This document shows, piece by piece, positions 1 to 6,161 of a stretch of 9,292 bases of DNA. The position numbers were made by a program, and so were the translations under genes. Positions within the stretch are counted from its first letter, which is position 1. Each line of letters starts with the position of its first letter. Source of the DNA: Phycisphaerae bacterium. Its GTDB lineage: Bacteria; Planctomycetota; Phycisphaerae; Tepidisphaerales; Tepidisphaeraceae. The stretch is from assembly GCA_014380825.1 (NCBI GenBank), contig JACMJD010000209.1, positions 1-9,292 of the forward strand, read 5' to 3'. The notes below the pieces were generated by a model. That model was given only the letters and a program-made list of their open reading frames with translations. It was not told the origin of the DNA and made no database searches.

Positions 1-1
1 C

Positions 2-40
2 GGCATTCACGCCAATGGCGGATCGATGACGAGCGCGTAA
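2..40 (+). CDS. Possible C-terminal tail of an unidentified gene (partial)
   Basis: Twelve codons are open from the left edge and end at a TAA (38-40), reading GIHANGGSMTSA. The codons have G/C-rich third positions like the confirmed genes here, and a terminator-like hairpin follows the stop at once, which is what a gene end should look like. Twelve codons are too few to identify a family, and the reading frame could be chance. No function is proposed. Confidence 0.3.
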   Translation, partial: GIHANGGSMTSA

Positions 41-41
41 A

Positions 42-87
42 CCAACCGCCGCGCGGACCCCTCCGAACCGCGCGCGGGTGGCATTTT
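42..87 (+). terminator. Terminator-like GC hairpin followed by a short T-run
   Basis: The arms at 42-56 and 68-81 pair through a perfect 7-bp CGCGCGG/CCGCGCG core. A 2x2 internal loop and a bulge separate this from further outer C-G and A-T pairs. The loop is about 11 nt and a TTTT run sits at 84-87. The hairpin begins 2 nt after the TAA at 38-40, so it would end transcription of a + strand gene entering from the left. The T-run is short, so intrinsic termination is plausible but not certain. Confidence 0.4.
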
Positions 88-203
88 GTCACAGCTACAT
101 GCCCCCCGCGTGCCGACCACGTACGCGACGCGCACCGGTCAACCTGATCATGTTCGACGACCGGCCCGGCATTGCAGAGATTCGAAACATTTTGCGCGAG
201 AGC

Positions 204-1382
204 TCACGAATACGCCGGGATTCTCGTGATCGCCTGGCCCATGATCAGCAGGTGCATGTCTTCGGTTCCCTCATAAGTCTTCACGCTTTCGAGGTTGTTC
301 ATGTGCCGGAAACTCGCGTAGCGATCGAGGATTCCGACGCCGCCCAAGAGGTCGCGCGTCGTGCGGGCGATTTCGATAGCGGTCGCGACGTTATCCCGCT
401 TGGCGAGTGAGATCTGGGCTGGAGTCGCGATGTTGGCGTCCTTGAGCTGAGCTAATCGCAGCGCGACCAGTTGAGCCTTGGTCAGCTCGGTGAGCATGAT
501 CGCGAGCTTGCGCTGGATGAGTTGGAACGATGCGATCGGCTTGCCAAATTGCTGGCGCTTCATCGCATAGTCGCGTGCCTCATCGAAACACGCCATCCCG
601 GCGCCGACCGCGCCCCAGGCGATTCCGTAGCGCGCGTGATTCAAACACTGCAGCGCCGATTTCAGGCCCTTCGAGTTCGGCAGGATCGCGTCGTCGGGCA
701 ATGCGCAATTGTCAAACGTCAGCCGCGCGGTGTACGCTGCACGCAGCGACATTTTTCCTTCGATCAATTCCGCACGAAACCCCGTCGTGTTTTTCTCGAC
801 GAGAAATCCGCGGATGGATTCGGCCCCGCCATCCGTCTTCGCCCAGACCACCGCGACGTCGGCGAGGTTGCCGTTGCCGATCCACATTTTCTCGCCGGTG
901 AGCGTCCAGCCGTTCGCGGCCTTTCGCGCGGTCGTCTGCATCCCGGCGGGATTTGATCCGAATTCGCTCTCCGTCAAACCAAAGCATCCGATCTTCAAGC
1001 CTTTGGCCATCTCGGGCAGCCAGCGCTGTTTTTGTTGCTCGGACCCGAAGTAATAGATTGCGTTCATCGCCAGCGCGCCTTGAACGGATGCGACCGTGCG
1101 CAGCCCGCTGTCGCCGCGCTCCAGCTCGCGCATTACCAGGCCGTACGCGAGATTGCTTAAGCCTGCACAGCCGTAGCCCTTGATCGTCGCGCCGAAGCAG
1201 TTGATCCGACCCATCTCCGGCAGCAGCTCCATCGGGAAAGTCCCGGCGTGCCAATGTTTGTTTACGGTGGGCAAGAATTGTTCATCGACAAACTTCCGCA
1301 CCGAATCGCGCACGGCGATATCGCCAGGCGAGAGAAGCGAATCCAAATCGTAGAAGTCGGATGACGCAGGTTGGCTTGCCAT
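204..1382 (-). CDS. gcdH: Glutaryl-CoA dehydrogenase (acyl-CoA dehydrogenase family)
   Basis: This FAD enzyme oxidises and decarboxylates glutaryl-CoA to crotonyl-CoA in lysine, tryptophan and benzoyl-CoA catabolism, passing electrons to ETF in the cytosol. The 392-aa product is full length. In order it shows the GYGCAG and ELERGDSGLR segments (68-95), the acyl-CoA dehydrogenase signature GCFGLTESEFGSNP, then KMSLRA, CLNHARYGIAWG, and the C-terminal TYEGTEDMH, whose Glu371 is the expected catalytic base. Glu88 and Arg95 match the pair that contacts the substrate carboxylate in human glutaryl-CoA dehydrogenase (Glu87/Arg94), which favours this specificity over a generic acyl-CoA dehydrogenase. 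The ATG at 1382 has no Shine-Dalgarno sequence. A -10-like CACAAT ends 7 nt before it, so the mRNA may be leaderless. Amn lies 58 bp upstream on the same strand, but no lysine-pathway genes are beside it. A different short-chain acyl-CoA substrate cannot be excluded. Confidence 0.93.
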   Translation of the reverse strand: MASQPASSDFYDLDSLLSPGDIAVRDSVRKFVDEQFLPTVNKHWHAGTFPMELLPEMGRINCFGATIKGYGCAGLSNLAYGLVMRELERGDSGLRTVASVQGALAMNAIYYFGSEQQKQRWLPEMAKGLKIGCFGLTESEFGSNPAGMQTTARKAANGWTLTGEKMWIGNGNLADVAVVWAKTDGGAESIRGFLVEKNTTGFRAELIEGKMSLRAAYTARLTFDNCALPDDAILPNSKGLKSALQCLNHARYGIAWGAVGAGMACFDEARDYAMKRQQFGKPIASFQLIQRKLAIMLTELTKAQLVALRLAQLKDANIATPAQISLAKRDNVATAIEIARTTRDLLGGVGILDRYASFRHMNNLESVKTYEGTEDMHLLIMGQAITRIPAYS

Positions 1383-1389
1383 GTCGCGA

Positions 1390-1417
1390 ATTGTGCCGAA
1401 CGTTTCTCCAGCGGCAA
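1390..1417 (-). promoter_or_regulatory. Candidate gcdH promoter (-35 TTGCCG, -10 CACAAT)
   Basis: Read on the minus strand, TTGCCG (1412-1417) lies 16 nt upstream of CACAAT (1390-1395). Each matches 4 of 6 bases of the sigma-70 consensus. The -10 ends 7 nt before the ATG, which would place the transcript start at or beside the start codon. It lies within the 58-bp gap after amn. Confidence 0.4.
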
Positions 1418-1440
1418 GCGGGAGCCATCTTTCGTACGCG

Positions 1441-2214
1441 TCAATAACGCAGATGTTTGATCGCCTCGCCCTTCGCGCCCACGTCGGTCATCGCTTCGAT
1501 TCCAATTTCAAGATGCAATTTTGCGAAGGCGTCGGTGACTTTCCTGTCCGACTCGTGCGTCTTCACGCCCTCGGGCAGCATCGGGACATCCGATACCAGC
1601 AGCAGCGCTCCGCGCGAGATTTCGTTCGCGTGGCCGACGATGAAGACCGTCGCCGTTTCCATGTCGATGCCGATCACGCTCAATCGTTCCAGCCGTTTCT
1701 TGAATGTCTCGTCCCATTCCCACAGCCGGCGGTTGGTGGTGTACACGACGCCAGTGCGATAGTCCTGCCCGCGGGCGATGATCTTGTCGGAGACGAACTT
1801 GTGCAGCTTGAATGATGGCAACGCCGGAACTTCCGGCGGGAGATAATCGTCGCTCGTCCCTTCGCCACGGATCGCCGCGATCGGCAGAATGAAATGGCCG
1901 ATCTCGGTCGACTCTTTCAATCCGCCACATTTGCCGAGGAACAAGACGCCTTTCGGCTCGCGCGCGACAAGCAAATCCATGATGGTCGCGGCGTTGGCCG
2001 AGCCCATGCCGAAGTTGATGATGGTGAGCCCCGCCGAGTTCGTCGCCGTCTGCATCGGCCTTCCCTGGCCGCGAATGTCACAGCCGAAGATCTCCGCAAA
2101 TCGCTCGACGTAATCGTAAAAATTCGTCAACAGGATGTAATCGCCGAACTCATCGATCTTCGTGTTCGTGTATCGCGGCAGCCAGTTTTTGGAGATCTCG
2201 AGTTTCGTCTTCAT
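1441..2214 (-). CDS. amn: AMP nucleosidase, short form
   Basis: The enzyme hydrolyses AMP to adenine and ribose 5-phosphate, helping to control the adenylate pool and purine salvage. The 257-aa product is a PNP/UDP-phosphorylase-fold protein without the N-terminal domain of the roughly 480-aa E. coli Amn. It matches the compact type I know from Bacteroidetes and related phyla. Visible landmarks are the N-terminal NWLPRY segment, the glycine-rich NFGMGSANAATIMDLL, GKCGGL in the core strand, GIDMETATVF (the Met-Glu pair contacts ribose in this superfamily) and LVSDVPM with the conserved Asp. I chose the ATG at 2214 because family similarity begins there (MKTKLEI). In-frame ATGs at 2232 and 2241 and a TTG at 2253 would run into the divergent pterin dehydratase start. 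No Shine-Dalgarno is visible; GATAAT ends 10 nt upstream. Confidence 0.9.
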   Translation of the reverse strand: MKTKLEISKNWLPRYTNTKIDEFGDYILLTNFYDYVERFAEIFGCDIRGQGRPMQTATNSAGLTIINFGMGSANAATIMDLLVAREPKGVLFLGKCGGLKESTEIGHFILPIAAIRGEGTSDDYLPPEVPALPSFKLHKFVSDKIIARGQDYRTGVVYTTNRRLWEWDETFKKRLERLSVIGIDMETATVFIVGHANEISRGALLLVSDVPMLPEGVKTHESDRKVTDAFAKLHLEIGIEAMTDVGAKGEAIKHLRY

Positions 2215-2253
2215 TCGATGGGTGATTATCATCGCACTCATGAAACAGTCCAA
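2215..2253. promoter_or_regulatory. Compact divergent promoter region, amn / pterin dehydratase
   Basis: Only 25 bp separate the two start codons (2214 minus, 2240 plus). The central GATTATC (2224-2230) supplies a -10-like hexamer to each strand: GATTAT on the plus strand (2224-2229) and GATAAT on the minus strand (2225-2230). Each ends exactly 10 nt from its ATG. For amn, TTGGAC (2248-2253) lies 17 nt upstream of GATAAT, inside the dehydratase coding region. No good -35 is visible for the plus-strand gene. The hexamers are seen; promoter function is inferred. Confidence 0.4.
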
Positions 2254-2581
2254 ACTTCACGACCGTCGCTCGCAGCCGCTTCCGAAGGGAACACCCGCGC
2301 TCGATTCGAAAAGCGTGACCGCGTACCTCAAGCAAGTTCCCGGCTGGGCAATCAAAAAAGGCGAGCTTGTGCGCGAACTGAAGTTGGCCAACTACTTCGA
2401 AACGATGTCAAAGGTGGTGGCTATCGCGATGTTGGCGCAAAGCGAAGATCATCATCCGGACATGAATGTCGGCTACAACAAGCTGACCATTCGCTACAGC
2501 ACGCATTCGGTTGGAGGATTGTCAGGGAACGATTTCATTTGCGCCGCGAAGGTGAACGAATTATTATCGAAGAAATCCTAG
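2240..2581 (+). CDS. phhB: Pterin-4a-carbinolamine dehydratase
   Basis: This enzyme dehydrates 4a-hydroxytetrahydrobiopterin to quinonoid dihydropterin, recycling the pterin cofactor of aromatic amino acid hydroxylases. Bacterial members also occur without a hydroxylase and have been linked to molybdopterin or folate metabolism. The 113-aa product is the usual length. The signature EDHHPDMNVGYNKLTIRYST carries the active-site His71-His72 with Pro73, then His89 in STH and Asp98 in GLSGND, so the catalytic set looks complete. The helix LANYFETMSKVVAIAMLAQ before it is also typical. The ATG at 2240 is the first start consistent with family length. It shares a CATG with a minus-strand ATG. No phenylalanine hydroxylase gene lies in the window, so the physiological substrate is open. 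The TAG stop runs directly into a 54-bp palindrome. Confidence 0.93.
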   Translation: MKQSKLHDRRSQPLPKGTPALDSKSVTAYLKQVPGWAIKKGELVRELKLANYFETMSKVVAIAMLAQSEDHHPDMNVGYNKLTIRYSTHSVGGLSGNDFICAAKVNELLSKKS

Positions 2582-2634
2582 TGTAGCCCCGCCGCGTGCG
2601 GCGGGTGGACTCGCCGCAAGCGGCGGGGCCACAC
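2581..2634. repeat. 54-bp near-perfect palindrome (REP-like element)
   Basis: Arms of 26 nt (2581-2606 and 2609-2634) match as inverted copies at 23 of 26 positions around a 2-bp centre. Each arm also contains its own perfect hairpin: CCCGCCGC-GT-GCGGCGGG (2588-2605) and CGCCGC-AA-GCGGCG (2612-2625). The unit can therefore fold as one long stem or as a two-headed cruciform, the architecture of REP/BIME-type elements. Its outer ends read GTGTAG and CCACAC. It starts on the last base of the pterin dehydratase stop codon. No T-run follows, so it is not a standard intrinsic terminator, though it may stabilise 3' ends. Copy number cannot be judged from one window. Confidence 0.75.
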
Positions 2635-2648
2635 GAAGCCTTGTCACG

Positions 2649-2677
2649 TTGACAGTATTCGCCGCGCGATCTAGCCT
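2649..2677 (+). promoter_or_regulatory. Candidate psd promoter (TTGACA, 17 nt, TAGCCT)
   Basis: A perfect -35 TTGACA (2649-2654) is followed after 17 nt by TAGCCT (2672-2677), which keeps the T, A and final T of TATAAT. The hexamer ends 7 nt before the psd ATG at 2685, so transcription would start at or beside the start codon. No properly spaced Shine-Dalgarno lies between them. The site lies just right of the 54-bp palindrome. Confidence 0.5.
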
Positions 2678-2684
2678 GAAAGTA

Positions 2685-3416
2685 ATGCTTCGATTCACGC
2701 GTCACGGCTTTCGGGAGATGTTGATCGGATCGGTCGCGCTGGCCGGTGCCGCGATCGCGCTCGGGTGGGCATGGTGGCCGCTGGCGCTGGTCTTCATTCC
2801 CATCCTCATCTGGCTGTTCGCGTTCTTTCGCGACCCTGAGCGCGTGATCCCGGTCGATCAGCACGTGATGGTCAGCCCCGCCGACGGAACGGTCAGCGAT
2901 ATCACCACGATCGAAAACGAAGACTTGCTCGGCGGGCCGTGCGTGCGCGTCGGGATCTTTCTGTCAGTCTTCAATGTTCACGTCAACCGCGCCCCGTGCG
3001 ACGGGCGGGTGCATAAAGTGATCGATAAGCGCGGGAAATTCATCAACGCGATGCGCCACGGGGATGCGTCGGCCGAGAACGAGGCCAAGACGATCGTGAT
3101 GGAAGAACCCGACGGCTCGCGCCCGGTGGCGGTGGTCAAGCTGATCGTCGGCATGATCGCGAGGCGGATCATCTTCACGCCGCGCGAGAACGAGCTGGTC
3201 CACCGAGGCCAGCGCATCGGGATGATCAAGTTCGGCAGCCGCACGGAGCTGTATGTCCCGAAGTGGCTGGACCCGCAAGTGAAAGTTCAAGTCGGCCAGA
3301 CGGTACGCGGCGGCGCGGATGTGATCTGCGTGCTGAACAATCCGATCCATACGAGCATCAAGCAGATCGACGACGAAGAAATGGAGCCGCTGGTCGGCCG
3401 GGAGAGCCCGGCGTGA
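2685..3416 (+). CDS. psd: Phosphatidylserine decarboxylase proenzyme, short type
   Basis: This pyruvoyl enzyme converts phosphatidylserine to phosphatidylethanolamine at the cytoplasmic membrane. The 243-aa product is the compact form of about 200-250 aa rather than the longer E. coli type. A hydrophobic hairpin at about 12-48 anchors it, ending in FFRDPER. SPADG (64-68) and the FNVHVNRAP segment with His99 are family landmarks. FGSR (183-186) holds the Gly184-Ser185 bond expected to self-cleave, making Ser185 the pyruvoyl group of the alpha chain. I chose the ATG at 2685 because family similarity starts there; an in-frame TTG at 2649 overlaps the -35 element. Its stop (TGA 3414-3416) overlaps the in-frame GTG of the next gene, the phosphatidylserine synthase that makes its substrate. 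The two genes form a psd-pssA operon. Confidence 0.95.
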   Translation: MLRFTRHGFREMLIGSVALAGAAIALGWAWWPLALVFIPILIWLFAFFRDPERVIPVDQHVMVSPADGTVSDITTIENEDLLGGPCVRVGIFLSVFNVHVNRAPCDGRVHKVIDKRGKFINAMRHGDASAENEAKTIVMEEPDGSRPVAVVKLIVGMIARRIIFTPRENELVHRGQRIGMIKFGSRTELYVPKWLDPQVKVQVGQTVRGGADVICVLNNPIHTSIKQIDDEEMEPLVGRESPA

Positions 3417-4387
3417 GCATCGAGGCAAAGGATGAAGGCGAAAGGATGAAGGATGAAAGAGGCCGCGAGCCGGCGCTGGATTCATCCTTCAGCCTTCATC
3501 GTTCATCTTTGGAGTCCCGCAGAGAGCATCGCCGCCTGCGCATGCGCCGCCACGGGCGGCGGGCGTACATCCGGTCCGTCTACTTTCTTCCGAGCATCGC
3601 GACGCTCGGTAATGCGATTTGCGGGTTCGGTGCGATGTACGTGGCGGGGTTCGATGACATCAACGTCGGCCAGGATCCGTGGGCAAAGCTTCTGCTTCAA
3701 AATAAGTTTCTCGCCGCGGCGTACCTGGTGTTCATCGCGATGATCTTCGATGCGCTCGACGGGCGACTGGCGCGCTTCGCGCGGCACACAACCGATTTCG
3801 GCGGACAGCTCGATAGCTTGGCCGACGTCGTCAGCTTCGGTGCGGCGCCGGCATATATCGCGCTTCAGCTCTTCAAGAGCGAAGGCCCGACGCTGCCGTT
3901 CTTCTGGTCGCGACTGATCTGGGCGATGGGCGCCGTGTATTTCAGTTGCGCTGCGATTCGCCTGGCGCGCTTTAACGTGAGCAACGAACATGGCGAGCAG
4001 CATCACTTTAGCTTTCTCGGCCTGCCCAGCCCCGGCGCGGCCGGTGCGGTCGTCGGGTTCATCCTGCTGCAACAGGAACTGAAAGAATCCGCGCCTCAGC
4101 TCGCCAGGATGTGCGTCTACGTCCTGCCCGCGCTCGTGCTCATCACCGGTCTTCTGATGGTTGCCGACATTCGCTACCCGCATATCGTGAACCGTTACCT
4201 GCGTGGGCGGCGATCGATCGCGCGCCTGATCGCGGGCGTGACGGTCATCCTGCTGCTTGTGATCGCGCATCGATATGTGCTGGGCATCGGCTGCGTCGTA
4301 TACGCCTTGCAGGGGCCGATGTCGGTCGCATACGCGAAGATTCGTCATCGTACTGCGCCCGCCACGGCGCCGTCGCCGCTTGCCTGA
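3413..4387 (+). CDS. pssA: CDP-diacylglycerol-serine O-phosphatidyltransferase (PS synthase)
   Basis: This integral membrane enzyme makes phosphatidylserine from CDP-diacylglycerol and L-serine, feeding Psd. It has the CDP-alcohol phosphotransferase signature DG-x2-AR-x8-G-x3-D-x3-D in full. Numbered from the ATG at 3542, these are Asp73-Gly74, Ala77-Arg78, Gly87, Asp91 and Asp95. Several hydrophobic segments surround the motif, including TLGNAICGFGAMYVAG just before it and a long C-terminal one (AGVTVILLLVIAHRYV). The start is uncertain. The GTG at 3413 overlaps the psd stop as GTGA and has GGAG 8 nt upstream (3401-3404), ideal for translational coupling, giving 324 aa. Family similarity begins only at the ATG at 3542 (MRRHGRRAYIRS), giving 281 aa, the more usual length. 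The 43 extra residues are encoded mainly by an inverted repeat. Confidence 0.92.
   Translation: MSIEAKDEGERMKDERGREPALDSSFSLHRSSLESRREHRRLRMRRHGRRAYIRSVYFLPSIATLGNAICGFGAMYVAGFDDINVGQDPWAKLLLQNKFLAAAYLVFIAMIFDALDGRLARFARHTTDFGGQLDSLADVVSFGAAPAYIALQLFKSEGPTLPFFWSRLIWAMGAVYFSCAAIRLARFNVSNEHGEQHHFSFLGLPSPGAAGAVVGFILLQQELKESAPQLARMCVYVLPALVLITGLLMVADIRYPHIVNRYLRGRRSIARLIAGVTVILLLVIAHRYVLGIGCVVYALQGPMSVAYAKIRHRTAPATAPSPLA
3427..3510. repeat. GGATGAA-type inverted repeat at the 5' end of pssA
   Basis: The left arm (3427-3457) is made of repeated GGATGAA/GAAGG units. The right arm (3481-3510) is its inverted counterpart (TTCATCCTTC units). Allowing one gap, 25 of 30 positions pair. The loop-proximal 11 bp (3447-3457 with 3481-3491) are perfect, around a 23-nt GC-rich loop. 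Read in reverse the arms encode peptides such as HPSSFRLHP, a low-complexity pattern I remember as common in mis-called planctomycete ORFs. It lies just after the psd stop, between the coupled GTG and the conserved start of pssA. It may be a small mobile repeat that landed there without breaking the frame. Confidence 0.7.
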
Positions 4388-4407
4388 AGCACGCACGTCT
4401 CGATAAT
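4380..4407 (+). promoter_or_regulatory. Candidate gltX promoter (TTGCCT, 16 nt, GATAAT)
   Basis: TTGCCT (4380-4385) overlaps the last codons of pssA. After 16 nt comes GATAAT (4402-4407), 5 of 6 matches to the -10 consensus. The -10 ends 19 nt before the gltX ATG, leaving a short leader that holds a weak ribosome-binding site, GGAA (4417-4420), 6 nt before the start. This differs from the other candidate promoters here, which sit almost on the start codon. Read-through from psd-pssA is also possible. Confidence 0.4.
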
Positions 4408-4426
4408 CCGCCTGCCGGAAACCTGC

Positions 4427-6079
4427 ATGAACGAATCGTCAACCGACCAACCCGTCGTCACGCGCTTTGCGCCCTCGCCCACTGGATATCTGCACATCGG
4501 CGGCGCCCGCACCGCCTTGTACAACTGGCTGCTGTCCCGACACACCGGCGGGAAATACCTCCTGCGAATCGAAGACACCGACCTCGCTCGCAGCACGGAG
4601 CAGGCCACGGTTCAACTGCTGGATGACCTGCGTTGGCTGGGACTGAACTGGGACAATTCGGAGCTGGTGTATCAGTCGAAGCGCGTCGATGAATACAACC
4701 GGATCATCGACGACCTGAGCGCCCGCGGACTCGCATATGAAGCATACGAGTCGCGAGAAGAACTCGACGCGTTGCGTGCGGCCCGGGAAAAACAGAAGCG
4801 GCAATTCGTGTATCGCCGCCGCGATCTCACCGCCGACGAGATCGCCCGATACAAAAAGGAGAACCGCCCGCCCGTCATTCGATTCGCGATGCCAGTGAAA
4901 GAATTTCGCTTCGAAGACCAGGTATTGGGCGAGATCGTCCTGCCCGCCGAAGAAGTTCAGGACTTCGTCATTCGTAAAACCGATGGGATGCCGACGTATC
5001 ACTTCGCCGTGGTCGTCGACGATGAGGCGATGCAGATCACGCACGTGCTGCGCGGGCAGGAGCACGTCAAGAACACGTTCAACCACATTGCCCTGCAGGA
5101 GGCGCTAGGTTATCGCCGGCCGACGTATGCGCATCTGACGACGATCCAGAATCCGGATGGATCGAAGATGGGCAAGCGCGATCGCGACAAGGCCGTGCGT
5201 CAGCGCACGCAGGAGTGGATCAAGAGCAGCAAAACCTCGCCCGCGCAACTGGCGGCGATGGTAAAGATCGACGTCGCGCGGCTGGAAGATTGGCTGCGCG
5301 ATTCGAAGAAACAGTTGGACATCCCCGAGCAGGAAGCGCTCATGCACGTGATCGGGTTGCGCTCATCTGATCTCCCTGAAGTGCTGGTTCACGACTTCCG
5401 CAAGAACGGCTACCTGCCCGACGTGCTGCTGAATTTCGTCGCGCTGCTCGGCTGGAGCCCCGGCGGAAACAAAGAGCACATGACGATTGCGGAGATGGTC
5501 GAGCTGTTCTCGCTCGACCGCATCGGCAAGGCGAACCCGAAGTTCGATCGCGCGAAGTTGATCTCGTTCAACACGGAAGCTGCTGCATTGATGCCGGAGA
5601 ATCGACTGCTGGCGGCATTCAAGGATTACCTGGCCGCGAATCCAGAGTCGCCTGCGAACGCTGCAACCGACGAGCAGCTCCGCAAGCTGCTGCACATGAA
5701 GAAAGGCTTCCGAACGCTTCGTGAAGTAGACGAGCCCGCCCGATTCCTGTTCATCGCCGACGATCAGATCGATTACGATCCCGCCGCGGTCGAGAAGGCG
5801 CTGGAGAAAAACAACGGCGAGGGAATGATCGTCCTGCGCGAACTCCTGCCAATCTTCGCGGCGATCGACCCATGGAATCACGCCGCGCTCGATGCGGCCA
5901 TCAAGGCATACTGCGAGCAGAAATCACTCGGGCTCGGAAAAGTAGCGCAACCGATTCGGGTCGCTGTGAGCGGCACAATGATCAGTCCGCCGATCTTTGA
6001 GAGCCTTGAGTTCCTGGGCATAGAGCGGACGATCGCCCGGATCAAACGGTGTTTAGAGATCACGTCCGGGCCACACTAA
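4427..6079 (+). CDS. gltX: Glutamyl-tRNA synthetase
   Basis: This class I aminoacyl-tRNA synthetase charges tRNA-Glu in the cytosol. The HIGH-type ATP site is PSPTGYLHIGG (His23-Gly26). The GARTALYNWLL, RIEDTDLARS and YHFAVVVDDEAMQITHV segments of the catalytic domain follow in order. The KMSKS loop reads SKMGKR (Lys247-Met248-Gly249-Lys250-Arg251), with glycine where serine is usual. Bacterial GluRS normally goes from KLSKR to GYLP within about a dozen residues. Here residues 252-327 intervene, an insertion of roughly 64 aa that accounts for most of the excess over the usual 470-490 aa (550 here). It is charged and contains SSKTSPAQLAAMVKIDVARL. The C-terminal anticodon-binding part (LLNFVALLGWSPGG onward) looks intact. 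It lies 39 bp after pssA and converges with glnS. Confidence 0.95.
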   Translation: MNESSTDQPVVTRFAPSPTGYLHIGGARTALYNWLLSRHTGGKYLLRIEDTDLARSTEQATVQLLDDLRWLGLNWDNSELVYQSKRVDEYNRIIDDLSARGLAYEAYESREELDALRAAREKQKRQFVYRRRDLTADEIARYKKENRPPVIRFAMPVKEFRFEDQVLGEIVLPAEEVQDFVIRKTDGMPTYHFAVVVDDEAMQITHVLRGQEHVKNTFNHIALQEALGYRRPTYAHLTTIQNPDGSKMGKRDRDKAVRQRTQEWIKSSKTSPAQLAAMVKIDVARLEDWLRDSKKQLDIPEQEALMHVIGLRSSDLPEVLVHDFRKNGYLPDVLLNFVALLGWSPGGNKEHMTIAEMVELFSLDRIGKANPKFDRAKLISFNTEAAALMPENRLLAAFKDYLAANPESPANAATDEQLRKLLHMKKGFRTLREVDEPARFLFIADDQIDYDPAAVEKALEKNNGEGMIVLRELLPIFAAIDPWNHAALDAAIKAYCEQKSLGLGKVAQPIRVAVSGTMISPPIFESLEFLGIERTIARIKRCLEITSGPH

Positions 6080-6081
6080 AC

Positions 6082-6151
6082 GTAGCATGGGCGTCTCGCC
6101 CGTGCGCACGCGGGACAGGCCCCGGTTGCTCGGGCGGGACGCCCACGCCAC
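6082..6151. repeat. Inverted repeat filling the gltX/glnS convergent gap
   Basis: Arms of 23 nt (6082-6104 and 6129-6151) pair at 19 of 23 positions around a 24-nt GC-rich centre. The core is GGGCGTCTCGCCCG facing CGGGCGGGACGCCC. Translated, it gives strings such as AWASRPCARGTG and GGTPTPQ, a pattern I remember from spurious ORFs in planctomycete and verrucomicrobial genomes that carry a dispersed palindromic repeat. It takes up nearly all of the 82 bp between the converging stops, so it could act as a two-way transcription barrier. No T-run is present on either strand. Repeat identity from memory is not verified. Confidence 0.72.
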
Positions 6152-6161
6152 AGAACACTAA

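Noticed and set aside
135..164. CCGGTC/GACCGG hairpin downstream of gcdH, considered as its terminator
   Set aside because: The stem is only 6 bp with an 18-nt loop, and there is no T-run on the minus strand. The rest of 88-203 shows nothing else I can support.
2232..2253. Upstream starts for amn (ATG 2232, ATG 2241, TTG 2253)
   Set aside because: They add residues with no family similarity, and the two longer ones enter the pterin dehydratase coding region. The ATG at 2214 matches the expected N-terminus.
1894..2586. 230-codon plus-strand open frame across the amn start and the pterin dehydratase
   Set aside because: It overlaps two well-supported genes in other frames and resembles no family.
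3427..3510. CRISPR-like or tandem array suggested by repeated GGATGAA units
   Set aside because: The units are 7 nt, contiguous and arranged as an inverted repeat around one loop. There are no regular spacers.
3503..4396. 297-codon open frame antisense to pssA
   Set aside because: It lies opposite a gene with a complete CDP-alcohol phosphotransferase motif, and its translation is low-complexity (rich in Arg, Asp, His). GC-rich genes routinely leave open antisense frames.
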